DNA of 14,975 nucleotides from Saprospiraceae bacterium (GTDB taxonomy: Bacteria; Bacteroidota; Bacteroidia; Chitinophagales; Saprospiraceae). The stretch lies in contig JABDJM010000454.1 in NCBI GenBank assembly GCA_013002475.1, forward strand, positions 1 through 14,975. The letters run 5' to 3'. Position numbers and translations under genes: made by a program. This document shows positions 7,204-14,975 of the stretch, piece after piece. Below the pieces are notes generated by a model. That model was not told where the DNA came from, made no database searches, and was given only the letters and a program-made list of their open reading frames with translations. Position 1 is the first letter of the stretch; each line of letters starts with the position of its first letter.

Positions 7204-7957
7204 CCGTAATATCATTCGTGATCAACTTCTGAAGGGCCTCTATTCCAATTTTCAAATGTAGTTGAACAAATTCCTCAGTAACTACTTTGTCGCTGGCTTC
7301 AGTTTTCACCCCTTCAGGAACCATTGGAATATCTGAAACCAATAGAAGGGCACCTGCCGGAATTTGATTCTTAAAGGCGGCAATAAAAATTGTAGCTGTC
7401 TCCATATCCACTGCAAGAGGCCTTAAGGACAGCAGGTAATCTTTGAAATCTTCCCGGTGTTCCCAAACCCTTTTATTGGTAGTATAGACTGTCCCTGTCC
7501 AATAGTCCCGGTCATTATCCCGGATAGAGGAAGAGATCGCTTTTTGCAGGGCAAATGCAGGCAGTGCAGGAACCTCAGCAGGAAGATAATCGTTGGAGGT
7601 TCCTTCCCCTCTGATAGCCGCAATCGGAAGGATCAAATCCCCCACCTTATTCTTTTTGGATTTAACTCCTCCGCACTTTCCAAGAAACAAACAAGCGGAA
7701 GGCTTTATTGCGGTCAAAAGATCCACAATAGTCCCGGCGTTAGGACTTCCCATACCAAAATTGATCATGGTAATCCTTCCGGCTGTGGCGGAGGGCATTG
7801 CTCGATCCTTACCCTTTATTTCCACCCCCATTTGAGAAGCGAACAATTCAAGGTAATGACCAAAGTTCGTCAATAGGATATGATCCCCGAATTCATCAAG
7901 AGCAGTTCCTGTATACCGGGGCAGCCAATTGTTGACTATCTCTGATTTGGTTTTCAT
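7184..7957 (-). CDS. amn: AMP nucleosidase, short catalytic form
   Basis: A cytoplasmic enzyme of 257 residues that hydrolyses AMP to adenine and ribose 5-phosphate, helping to set adenylate levels. It has the nucleoside phosphorylase / nucleosidase fold. Features shared with the catalytic half of E. coli Amn are GKCGG (93-97), the GDLILPIAAIRGEGTS stretch (106-121), TGTVYTTNKRVWE (154-166), DMETAT (184-189, the ribose-binding glutamate) and LLVSDIP (205-211, the aspartate expected near the base). E. coli Amn is about 480 residues with an extra N-terminal regulatory domain; this one is the single-domain form usual in Bacteroidota. The ATG at 7957 lies 8 nt after the carB stop, so it is probably co-transcribed with carB. 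Its 3' end overlaps the MDR gene by 20 bp. Confidence 0.93.
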   Translation of the reverse strand: MKTKSEIVNNWLPRYTGTALDEFGDHILLTNFGHYLELFASQMGVEIKGKDRAMPSATAGRITMINFGMGSPNAGTIVDLLTAIKPSACLFLGKCGGVKSKKNKVGDLILPIAAIRGEGTSNDYLPAEVPALPAFALQKAISSSIRDNDRDYWTGTVYTTNKRVWEHREDFKDYLLSLRPLAVDMETATIFIAAFKNQIPAGALLLVSDIPMVPEGVKTEASDKVVTEEFVQLHLKIGIEALQKLITNDITVKHLRF

Positions 7958-7965
7958 GCAGTTCT

Positions 7966-10782
7966 TTATCGGGTAAGATACACCGATCTGTTTCTTTCAA
8001 GTTCCATGAAAAACGGATCCTTAAGATCTTCGATAAACCGAATGGCCTCACCTGTTGATTTCATCTCAGGCCCTAATGCCTTGTCAACGTTTGGAAACTT
8101 ATTAAAACTGAATACTGGAACCTTTATAGCATAACCTTCCAACTTTTTGTTGATCTCAAAGTCGGTCAGTTTTTTGGCTCCGATCATTACCTGTGTGGCA
8201 ATATTCAGATAAGGTACCTGGTACGCTTTTGCAATAAAAGGAGTGGTTCTTGAAGCCCTTGGATTAGCTTCAATGACATATACATGTTCATCCTTGATAG
8301 CAAATTGGATATTGATCAGGCCTTTGATCTTTAATGCCATAGCCAGCTTCTTAGTGTGCTGCTTCATCTGCTCCAATACATTGTCGGATAGACTGTAAGT
8401 AGGCAACACAGCAGAGCTGTCTCCTGAGTGGAATCCTGCAGGCTCGATGAGTTCCATGATTCCCATGATGTGAACATTTTCTCCATCGCAAATGGCATCG
8501 ATCTCTGCCTCTTTCGCCCGCTCCAAAAATTGATCTATTAGCACCTTATTGTTGGGCATATGTTTGAAGATGCTCAACACGTGCCGCTCCAGCTCATCAT
8601 CATTGATGACAATTCGCATACGCTGCCCACCTAACACATAACTAGGCCTTACCAGAACCGGATAAGTTACCTCATTCGCAATTCGCAAAGCCTCATCGGT
8701 ATCAACGGCTGCTCCGTATCTAGGATAAGGAATGTCATTATCTTTTAGCAGATCGGAAAATGCTCCCCGGTCTTCTGCCAGATCCATGGAAGTGAAATCA
8801 GATCCAAATATTTTTATTCCTTTTTCATGGAATTTCTCAGCAAGTTTCAAAGCCGTCTGTCCTCCTAACTGAACGATGACACCCTCTGGTTTTTCAAGCT
8901 CGAGGATCTCCTCAATATGCTCCCAATAAACCGGTTCAAAGTAAAGCTTATCGGCAATGTCAAAATCTGTAGAAACGGTTTCCGGATTGCAATTGATCAT
9001 TATTGCTTCGTACCCGGCTTCTTTGATGGCAAGGATCCCATGTACGCAGCAGTAATCAAATTCGATCCCCTGACCGATCCTGTTGGGACCGGATCCAAGG
9101 ACCACAATTTTTTTATTGTTGGATGGAATGCTTTCATTTTCCCGATCAAAGGTCGAGTAGTAGTAAGGGGTCTTTGCTTCAAACTCTGCGGCACAAGTGT
9201 CCACCAATTTATAAGTCCGGACAATACCCAGTTTTTTTCGCTGTCTTGTTACTTCTACTTCATCTATCCTTAAGAGCCAGGCAATTTGAGCATCAGAGTA
9301 TCCTACTTCTTTTAGCTCACGGAAAAAATCTTCGGGAATATCTTCCGCAACGTTGTAGCGCATTATCCGCTCTTCCATCTTGACCAGGCGTTTGATCTGA
9401 CGGATAAACCATGGATCTATGAGAGTTAATTTATAGACAGTTCGCTCTGGAACACCAAGTCGTAGCGCATCTTTTAGCCGATAGATCCTGTCATCACTGA
9501 CAAGTTCTAATCTTTCAAGGATATCGGAAGTTCTGATCCATTCCTTTTTATCTGCACCCAGGCCATAGCGATTATTTTCCTGGCTCTGGCAGGCCTTTTG
9601 AAGCGCCTCAAGGAAGTTTCGGCCGATGGCCATGACCTCACCCACAGATTTCATCTGCAATCCAAGCTTGTGATCAGACCCGTGGAATTTTTCAAAATTC
9701 CATCTTGGCATTTTTACAATTACATAGTCTAGAGTAGGCTCAAATAATGCCGAGGTGTTCTGAGTAACTTGATTTTTTAGTTCATCCAGGGTATAACCGA
9801 TCGCTAACTTCGCTGCGATTTTTGCGATCGGATATCCGGTTGCTTTGGATGCCAGGGCAGAGGATCGCGAAACCCTTGGGTTGATCTCAATGGCGATCAG
9901 TTCCTCATTTTCTGGATTCTGAGCGAACTGGACATTGCAACCTCCAGCGAAATTTCCCAGACTTCGCATCATTCTTATCGCAGAATCCCTCATATCCTGA
10001 TAGGCAGTATCTGAAAGGGTCATGGCCGGTGCCACCGTAATACTATCTCCAGTATGGATGCCCATAGGATCCAAATTCTCCACAGTACAAATAATGATGA
10101 CATTGTCATTGGCGTCACGGAGCAATTCAAGTTCAAACTCTTTCCAGCCAAGAACTGCCTTTTCAACCAACACTTCATGGGTAGGGCTGGCATTCAATCC
10201 TCTCCTCAGGGCTTCATCAAATTGATCTGCAGTATGAACAAATCCTCCGCCTGTACCTCCTAAAGTGTAGGAAGGCCTTATCACTAGTGGATATCCAATT
10301 TTTTGTGCAGCCTCTTTTCCTTCCAGGAACGAATTTGCAATAAAGGATGGTGCCACTTTCATTCCGATGTCGACCATATGCTGTCGGAATGCCTCTCGAT
10401 TTTCGGCTAGTTCGATGGCATTGAGGTCAACTCCAATCAACCGGCAATTATATTTTTCCCACAAACCCTGCTTCCCTGCCTCAATGGCCAGATTCAGCGC
10501 TGTTTGTCCTCCCATAGTTGGAAGGACGGCATCAATCTGTCTTTCCTGAAGGATCATTTCCAAACTGGCAACCGTCAGTGGCTCCAAATAAACATGGTCT
10601 GCTGTCATAGGGTCAGTCATGATAGTGGCAGGATTGGAATTGATCAGCGTTACTTCAATTCCTTCTTCCCTTAGTGACCGGGAGGCTTGTGTACCTGAAT
10701 AATCAAATTCACATGCTTGACCGATAATAATGGGACCAGAACCAATAATGAGGACTGAGCGGATGGATGTGTCAAGAGGCAT
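7966..10782 (-). CDS. carB: Carbamoyl-phosphate synthase large subunit lacking the MGS domain
   Basis: An enzyme of 938 residues that makes carbamoyl phosphate from bicarbonate, ammonia (from the CarA glutaminase) and two ATP, feeding pyrimidine and arginine synthesis. It has two homologous synthetase halves. The first has [17 protein letters not shown] (14-30), the ATP-grasp loop [12 protein letters not shown] (169-180) and [10 protein letters not shown] (299-308). A helical oligomerisation region spans about 400-550. The second half begins at [15 protein letters not shown] (563-577) and repeats the ATP-grasp motifs ([21 protein letters not shown]). The protein ends soon after the conserved FNKFP and [10 protein letters not shown] stretches, in a short tail [18 protein letters not shown]. 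coli CarB is 1073 residues, so the ~135-residue methylglyoxal-synthase-like domain that senses UMP, IMP and ornithine is absent. The stop is clean and no frameshifted remnant follows, since amn starts 8 nt later; this shortened form is known in Bacteroidota. carA is not in the window. Confidence 0.97.
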   Translation of the reverse strand: MPLDTSIRSVLIIGSGPIIIGQACEFDYSGTQASRSLREEGIEVTLINSNPATIMTDPMTADHVYLEPLTVASLEMILQERQIDAVLPTMGGQTALNLAIEAGKQGLWEKYNCRLIGVDLNAIELAENREAFRQHMVDIGMKVAPSFIANSFLEGKEAAQKIGYPLVIRPSYTLGGTGGGFVHTADQFDEALRRGLNASPTHEVLVEKAVLGWKEFELELLRDANDNVIIICTVENLDPMGIHTGDSITVAPAMTLSDTAYQDMRDSAIRMMRSLGNFAGGCNVQFAQNPENEELIAIEINPRVSRSSALASKATGYPIAKIAAKLAIGYTLDELKNQVTQNTSALFEPTLDYVIVKMPRWNFEKFHGSDHKLGLQMKSVGEVMAIGRNFLEALQKACQSQENNRYGLGADKKEWIRTSDILERLELVSDDRIYRLKDALRLGVPERTVYKLTLIDPWFIRQIKRLVKMEERIMRYNVAEDIPEDFFRELKEVGYSDAQIAWLLRIDEVEVTRQRKKLGIVRTYKLVDTCAAEFEAKTPYYYSTFDRENESIPSNNKKIVVLGSGPNRIGQGIEFDYCCVHGILAIKEAGYEAIMINCNPETVSTDFDIADKLYFEPVYWEHIEEILELEKPEGVIVQLGGQTALKLAEKFHEKGIKIFGSDFTSMDLAEDRGAFSDLLKDNDIPYPRYGAAVDTDEALRIANEVTYPVLVRPSYVLGGQRMRIVINDDELERHVLSIFKHMPNNKVLIDQFLERAKEAEIDAICDGENVHIMGIMELIEPAGFHSGDSSAVLPTYSLSDNVLEQMKQHTKKLAMALKIKGLINIQFAIKDEHVYVIEANPRASRTTPFIAKAYQVPYLNIATQVMIGAKKLTDFEINKKLEGYAIKVPVFSFNKFPNVDKALGPEMKSTGEAIRFIEDLKDPFFMELERNRSVYLTR

Positions 10783-10808
10783 AGGCTAGTCTTTGCTCAA
10801 TTTGCCTG

Positions 10809-10816
10809 CGAAGGTA
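10809..10816 (-). promoter_or_regulatory. Candidate -7 box upstream of carB
   Basis: On the - strand the sequence reads TACCTTCG, one mismatch from the Bacteroidota -7 consensus TAnnTTTG, ending 26 nt before the carB ATG. At the expected 19-nt spacing upstream there is only GTGG, a poor -33 element. It lies in the 103-bp divergent gap between carB and the dehydrogenase gene. Tentative. Confidence 0.33.
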
Positions 10817-10860
10817 CATTGCCGGCTTCAATTTTCCACTTTTTGCAGGTTTTGAATAGC

Positions 10861-10868
10861 TATTTTTG
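10861..10868 (+). promoter_or_regulatory. Candidate -7 box upstream of the 2-hydroxyacid dehydrogenase
   Basis: TATTTTTG is a perfect match to TAnnTTTG and ends 17 nt before the ATG at 10886. The nearest TTTG (10842-10845) is only 15 nt upstream, shorter than the usual spacing of about 19. The leader would be about 10 nt, which fits genes without a Shine-Dalgarno sequence. AT-richness makes a chance match possible. Confidence 0.38.
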
Positions 10869-10885
10869 CGGCCATAAATATTAAC

Positions 10886-11836
10886 ATGATTTTACCAAAA
10901 GTGTTAGTAACCGATGGGGTCCACGAAATCCTTCTTGAGAAACTCAAGGAGGAGAATTTTGAGGTTGTCTATTCTCCAAAAATAAGTTTGGAGGAAGTGA
11001 GAGATCAAATCCAGGATTTCACCGGATTGATCATCAATAGTAAAATTCTGGTTGATGAAGATCTTTTGAAAAGAGCACCAAAGCTAAAGTGGATTGGGCG
11101 CCTGGGTTCCGGGATTGAGATCATCGATTTTTCTGCCACCAAAAACCATGGAATAGCGGTGGAGAGTTGTCCGGAGGGAAATCGAAATGCTGTTGCCGAG
11201 CATATGCTTGGAATGCTACTGAGCTTGTTGAATCATCTCCCAAGAATTGACAAGGAGGTAAGAGATGAGTTTTGGGACCGAGAAGGAGCCAGAGGAGAAG
11301 AGTTAATTGGAAAAACTGTTGGCCTCATAGGCTTTGGAAACACTGGAAGGTCCTTTGCTACCAAATTGCAAGGAATGGGGGTGGAAGTACTGGCCTACGA
11401 CAAGTATTTTCCTCACTTTGAGGATCACTTCCCTTTTGTCAAATCTGTGCAACTCAAAGTAATTCAGCAAAAAGCCGACATTATTAGTCTGCATCTTCCA
11501 CTTACTTTAGAAACGAAAGGGTATGTTGATTCAGAGTTTATTGGAAAATGCAAAAACCGATTTATCCTTTTGAACTCCTCCAGAGGGGCTTGTGTGAAAA
11601 CTCAAGATCTGGTGGAAGGATTGGAAAACGGAAAATGTCGGGGAGCTTGCTTAGATGTGTTTGAAAACGAAAGACCGGCCGCGTACAACAAAGTAGAGTC
11701 GTTATTATATCAACGGCTGTTCTCCCTTTCTAATGTCATGCTTAGTCCGCATGTAGCGGGATGGACGAAAGAGTCAAAGTATAAACTGGGACTGATCCTC
11801 TTTGAAAAATTGCAAAAGCATTTTTCGAGGAATTAA
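10886..11836 (+). CDS. D-2-hydroxyacid dehydrogenase, phosphoglycerate dehydrogenase type
   Basis: A cytoplasmic NAD-dependent dehydrogenase of 316 residues. The split substrate-binding domain (1-105 and the C-terminus) surrounds a Rossmann domain whose dinucleotide loop is GFGNTG (149-154), with an acidic residue (D172) at the end of the second strand as expected for NAD preference. The catalytic trio is present: R233 in NSSRGA, E262 in DVFENER and H289 in SPHVAGW. It lacks the C-terminal ACT domain of many SerA enzymes, so it could make 3-phosphohydroxypyruvate for serine synthesis or act on another 2-hydroxyacid. No serC or serB lies beside it to decide, and I therefore give no symbol. The first in-frame ATG, at 10886, opens directly into the first beta strand (KVLVTDGVHE). 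It is divergent from carB and probably monocistronic, with 189 bp before the next gene. Confidence 0.92.
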   Translation: MILPKVLVTDGVHEILLEKLKEENFEVVYSPKISLEEVRDQIQDFTGLIINSKILVDEDLLKRAPKLKWIGRLGSGIEIIDFSATKNHGIAVESCPEGNRNAVAEHMLGMLLSLLNHLPRIDKEVRDEFWDREGARGEELIGKTVGLIGFGNTGRSFATKLQGMGVEVLAYDKYFPHFEDHFPFVKSVQLKVIQQKADIISLHLPLTLETKGYVDSEFIGKCKNRFILLNSSRGACVKTQDLVEGLENGKCRGACLDVFENERPAAYNKVESLLYQRLFSLSNVMLSPHVAGWTKESKYKLGLILFEKLQKHFSRN

Positions 11837-11920
11837 CCGCCCTGAATGTACAAGAAAGGAAATCCCAGGATTCACACTTCATAAAATTGTCACCCGAGCA
11901 TCCCTTAAATCCTAGGAAAG

Positions 11921-11962
11921 TGGGTCTTTACACTGAGGCTTTTCTTTTTGTTATGAGACCCA
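11921..11962. repeat. 7-bp inverted repeat around the receptor promoter
   Basis: TGGGTCT (11921-11927) and its exact reverse complement AGACCCA (11956-11962) are separated by 28 nt. The right arm falls in the spacer between the proposed -33 and -7 boxes of the TonB-dependent receptor promoter, and the left arm lies upstream of the -33 box, so it could be an operator. The long loop and the lack of a T-run directly after the right arm make a terminator less likely. A chance origin is not excluded. Confidence 0.3.
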
Positions 11963-11977
11963 ATTTTGCTAACATTG
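11947..11977 (+). promoter_or_regulatory. Candidate promoter of the TonB-dependent receptor
   Basis: TTTG (11947-11950) and TAACATTG (11970-11977) are separated by exactly 19 nt. They match the Bacteroidota TTTG-N19-TAnnTTTG promoter with a single mismatch in the -7 box. Transcription would start around 11983, giving a leader of about 40 nt before the ATG at 12026. This is the best promoter match I found in the window. Confidence 0.5.
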
Positions 11978-12025
11978 CGTGTTATTGCGGGAACAACCCC
12001 TTTTGATATCTAAAACATCTATTAT

Positions 12026-14975
12026 ATGAGACGGATTTTACCTCTCTTCCTAAGCTGTTTCTTTATGTATTCTTTTGCTGTAGCTCAAACCTCACTTCAG
12101 GGAAAGGTATTGGACGCGGAAACCAAAGAAGAACTGATCGGCGCAAACATTGTCCTCTATAAATCAGGAGTTTATGCCGCGGGGGCTAGTACAGACTTTG
12201 ATGGAAACTATCGTGTTTCTGTCGATCCCGGAACTTATGATGTGGAAGTGACCTATGTTGGTTATGCTACTCAAAGGACGACGGATGTGGTTGTTAAGGC
12301 TGGTCGATCCAACTCTTTGGATATTGAACTGGGAGGCGATGAAGGAATTCTTCTTGATGAGGTCGTTGTGATAGAATATAAGGTACCTCTTATAGATAAG
12401 GACAATACAACTTCGGGGGGTGTGATCACCTCTGATCAGATTCGTAATCTTCCAACAAAGGACATTACAGCCCTGGCTGCAACCACTGCGGGACTTTCGC
12501 AGGCTGATGAAGGGGATAATATTTCCATTCGTGGTTCTAGAGCAGATGGAACGGATTATTATATCGATGGAATCCGGGTAAGAGGCTCAGGATCTATGGT
12601 TCCCCAATCAGAGATTGATCAACTACAAGTAATCACTGGGGGTATTGAAGCCCAATATGGTGATGTTACTGGCGGTATTATCTCTATTACTACTAAAGGG
12701 CCTTCAAGTAAATTTAGCGGAGGTATAGACATCGAAACTTCAGAATTCCTGGATAGCTATGGCTACAATTTGGGAAGTGCAAATATTTCAGGCCCGATCA
12801 TTAAAAAGAAATCAGGCGAATCTATTCTTGGATTCCGTCTTTCCGCTCAATATTTAAGTCGATTGGATGATGATCCACCGGGGACTGACATATTTAGGGT
12901 GAAGGCTGATAAGCTTGCAGAGCTTGAGGCGCAGCCGGTTGTATTAGTAGGGGCTACTCCTGCAATTGCTGCAGAATTTCTTACTGATGATGATGTTGAA
13001 ATTCTGGATTATCAACCGAATGAAGAACGGGAGCGTTTAGACCTGACAGGTAAACTGGACTTAAGAGTTTCAAAAGCAGTAGACCTTACCTTTTCTGGTT
13101 CATATGCAAATACTCTGAATCGGTTTACACCAAGTGAAAATACCCGATCTACTTCTCATTGGAGGTTGATGAATTCTCAAAATAATCCTCAGGATGAGAC
13201 CACCCGGTACCGGGGAAATTTCAGATTCCGACATAGATTAGGATTGCCGGTAGAGGGTGCTGAACCGGACGAGGAAACAGCCAGTGCGATAATTTCCAAT
13301 ATCCAGTACACACTTCAGGGGAGTTATGAAAAATCTCTTTTCGAAAGAGAAGACTGGCACCATAAGGACAACCTTTTCGCCTATGGTCATGTCGGCACAT
13401 TCAGCAGAGAATGGGTTCCTTCATTGGTAGGAATGGATTCTCTTGACAATAGTACTATTCCTCCAACGCAGACCACCTGGGTTCAACATGTGGATTACAC
13501 AGAGACCTTTACAGGATATGATCCATCTACCAGCAGCAACCCGGGACTTGCTGCATACAACCAATACAATGGGGAAACTCCAGAGGAACTCATCGGTTTT
13601 AATATTATTAATGGGTTGACTCAAAACCCAATAACATCTGCGTGGGGCTATCACACTAACGTTAACCAGGTATATAACCTTTACCAGAAAACGGATAATG
13701 ATCTGATGACTGGAAATGTCACGGTTAATTTTGACTTGAACCCTGGAGGTTCCAACAAAGGAACCCACTCAATCCAACTTGGGTTTATCTATGAACAACG
13801 GTATAACCGTGGATATGATCTGAATCCAAGAGCCTTGTGGCAGGTTGGAAGGCAATTGGCTAACAACCACATCATTGGATTAGATACTTCTATAGTCTTA
13901 AATACGGTTGATGTGACAGACCCGGATCTTCAAACCTTTGGAGCCACGGCGAACATCCACCCAATCATAACAACTGACCTTTCACCTGATGGCTTTGCTA
14001 CCAATCTTTTCTATGACAAATTGAGAGAGGTTACAGGAACAGATATAAATGCCTTTGACAATTTAGATGCTCTAAATCCAAATCAACTTGATATTGGGAT
14101 GTTCTCATTTTCTGAGTTGAATTCCGCCTATTCTGATTTGGGATTGGACTTTTATGGCTTCGATTACAGAGGAAACAAGGTTTCAAATACCACAACCTTT
14201 GATGATTTCTTTACTGCAACCGAAACTATCAACGGTCGGACTTACAGGAGTCACCCTGTTGCACCGATCAACCCAATTTACTTTGCCGGATATATCCAGG
14301 ATAAGTTCTCCTTCCGGGATATTATTTTCAGAGTAGGGGTTAGAGTTGATCGCTATGATGCAAATACAAAAGTCCTGAGAGATCCTTTCTCACTTTATGA
14401 TATCCAATCGGCTGCAGAATTTAATGCTGTAAATGGTGGAGAAAATCCGGGCGCTGTTCAGGATGACTATAAAGTATATGTTACTTCTGATGGAGGTTCG
14501 GCTGTTAAGGCCTACCGTGATGGCGATCAATGGTACAATGAAGAAGGGGTTCCAGTAAATGATGGAAACCAGATTTTCGAAGGTGTTGTATTTCCATCCT
14601 ATGCTCAGGGGCAATTAAACGAAATCCAGAATCCTGATTTTAATCCGGATGTCTCCTTTGAGGATTACGAGCCTCAATTTAATGTTATGCCGAGATTGGC
14701 TTTCTCATTTCCAATATCTGATGCAGCAGGATTTTTTGCCCACTACGATATTTTAGTGCAACGACCTTCTGCAGTTGGTGTGAATGTGGACAGGGCAACG
14801 GCCTTGGATTACTACAACTTTGAATCAACACAGACAAGAGCAAATCCAAATTTGCGGCCTCAAAAAACAATTGATTATGAGGTTGGGTTCCAACAAAAAA
14901 TCAGCAATGCTTCAGCTTTGAAGATTGCCGCTTACTATAAGGAGCTTAGGGATATGATCGCCAACAGAACCTACC
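12026..14975 (+). CDS. TonB-dependent outer-membrane receptor, 3' end outside window
   Basis: The first 983 codons are present and open; the gene runs off the right edge. Residues 1-21 are a signal peptide (MRRILPLFLS... ending AVAQ). Residues 22-105 form a carboxypeptidase-regulatory-like beta-sandwich (LQGKVLDAETKEELIGANI, FDGNYRVSVDPGTYDVEV). A linker with LLDEVVVIEY (109-118) leads to the plug domain at about 125-225, with IRNLPTKDI, ISIRGSRADGTDYYIDGIRV and GGIEAQYGDVTGGIISITTKG. The remainder is the 22-strand beta-barrel, whose late part includes RLAFSFPISD, RPSAVGVNVD and NPNLRPQKTIDYEVGFQ. Such receptors import large or scarce nutrients across the outer membrane using TonB-ExbBD energy. 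The linker differs from the SusC form (VVVVGYGTQ), no susD is visible, and the substrate cannot be told. The leader before the ATG is AT-rich without a Shine-Dalgarno sequence. Confidence 0.95.
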   Translation, partial: MRRILPLFLSCFFMYSFAVAQTSLQGKVLDAETKEELIGANIVLYKSGVYAAGASTDFDGNYRVSVDPGTYDVEVTYVGYATQRTTDVVVKAGRSNSLDIELGGDEGILLDEVVVIEYKVPLIDKDNTTSGGVITSDQIRNLPTKDITALAATTAGLSQADEGDNISIRGSRADGTDYYIDGIRVRGSGSMVPQSEIDQLQVITGGIEAQYGDVTGGIISITTKGPSSKFSGGIDIETSEFLDSYGYNLGSANISGPIIKKKSGESILGFRLSAQYLSRLDDDPPGTDIFRVKADKLAELEAQPVVLVGATPAIAAEFLTDDDVEILDYQPNEERERLDLTGKLDLRVSKAVDLTFSGSYANTLNRFTPSENTRSTSHWRLMNSQNNPQDETTRYRGNFRFRHRLGLPVEGAEPDEETASAIISNIQYTLQGSYEKSLFEREDWHHKDNLFAYGHVGTFSREWVPSLVGMDSLDNSTIPPTQTTWVQHVDYTETFTGYDPSTSSNPGLAAYNQYNGETPEELIGFNIINGLTQNPITSAWGYHTNVNQVYNLYQKTDNDLMTGNVTVNFDLNPGGSNKGTHSIQLGFIYEQRYNRGYDLNPRALWQVGRQLANNHIIGLDTSIVLNTVDVTDPDLQTFGATANIHPIITTDLSPDGFATNLFYDKLREVTGTDINAFDNLDALNPNQLDIGMFSFSELNSAYSDLGLDFYGFDYRGNKVSNTTTFDDFFTATETINGRTYRSHPVAPINPIYFAGYIQDKFSFRDIIFRVGVRVDRYDANTKVLRDPFSLYDIQSAAEFNAVNGGENPGAVQDDYKVYVTSDGGSAVKAYRDGDQWYNEEGVPVNDGNQIFEGVVFPSYAQGQLNEIQNPDFNPDVSFEDYEPQFNVMPRLAFSFPISDAAGFFAHYDILVQRPSAVGVNVDRATALDYYNFESTQTRANPNLRPQKTIDYEVGFQQKISNASALKIAAYYKELRDMIANRTY

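Noticed and set aside
7457..7876. 139-codon open frame on the + strand
   Set aside because: Antisense shadow of amn; the product is low in recognisable structure and the amn frame is firmly supported.
8917..9273. 118-codon open frame on the + strand
   Set aside because: Antisense shadow of carB inside a highly conserved region; the apparent frame follows from carB codon use.
11901..11929. Possible terminator hairpin after the dehydrogenase gene (CCCTT with AAG..GGG, then TCTTT)
   Set aside because: The stem needs a bulge and is centred on an 8-bp palindrome TCCTAGGA that cannot itself close a loop; too weak to call.
11989..12000. Small GGG-AACAA-CCC hairpin upstream of the receptor gene
   Set aside because: Only a 3-bp stem; not distinguishable from chance.
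12026..14975. Reading the receptor as a SusC of a polysaccharide utilisation locus
   Set aside because: The linker motif is VVVIEYK rather than the SusC VVVVGYGTQ type, and no SusD, glycosidase or regulator is in view.

Overview
This window looks like ordinary chromosomal DNA from a member of the Bacteroidota. Four things point there: a gliding-motility lipoprotein (GldH), a TonB-dependent receptor with an N-terminal carboxypeptidase-regulatory-like domain, a carbamoyl-phosphate synthase large subunit that stops before the allosteric domain, and promoter-like motifs resembling TTTG-N19-TAnnTTTG together with a lack of clear Shine-Dalgarno sequences. The style of the receptor and of the VWA protein suggests a Saprospiria-like or related marine lineage, but that narrower placement is a guess.

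Left part (1-3298). A candidate terminator at 23-45 is followed by a leftward VWA-domain (CoxE-like) gene. That gene is divergent from a rightward multi-pass membrane protein of the UPF0104 / lysylphosphatidylglycerol-synthase-TM (flippase-like) family, which starts with TTG. The membrane protein converges, with a 14-bp 3' overlap, on a leftward flavin-reductase-family gene.

Middle part (3372-7203). A rightward run of five genes holds a membrane-anchored thioredoxin-like protein, grpE, dnaJ, gldH and a zinc-independent quinone-oxidoreductase-like MDR protein. From grpE onward the gaps are only 1-3 nt, so these four are almost certainly one transcription unit. It joins the DnaK co-chaperones to a lipoprotein of the gliding / type IX secretion machinery. 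dnaK is not in the window.

Right part (7184-14975). A leftward pair, carB then amn (8-nt gap), joins carbamoyl-phosphate synthesis to AMP breakdown. Its 3' end overlaps the MDR gene by 20 bp. Divergent from carB is a D-2-hydroxyacid dehydrogenase of the phosphoglycerate dehydrogenase type. A 189-bp intergenic region with a good candidate promoter and an inverted repeat then leads into a large TonB-dependent receptor gene that runs off the right edge.

Coding density is very high and no non-genic stretch exceeds 300 bp. I see no tRNA, rRNA, insertion sequence, CRISPR array or phage gene, and no convincing undescribed multi-gene system. The points worth a second look are the gene arrangements, the start-site corrections, the missing CarB domain and the receptor promoter.
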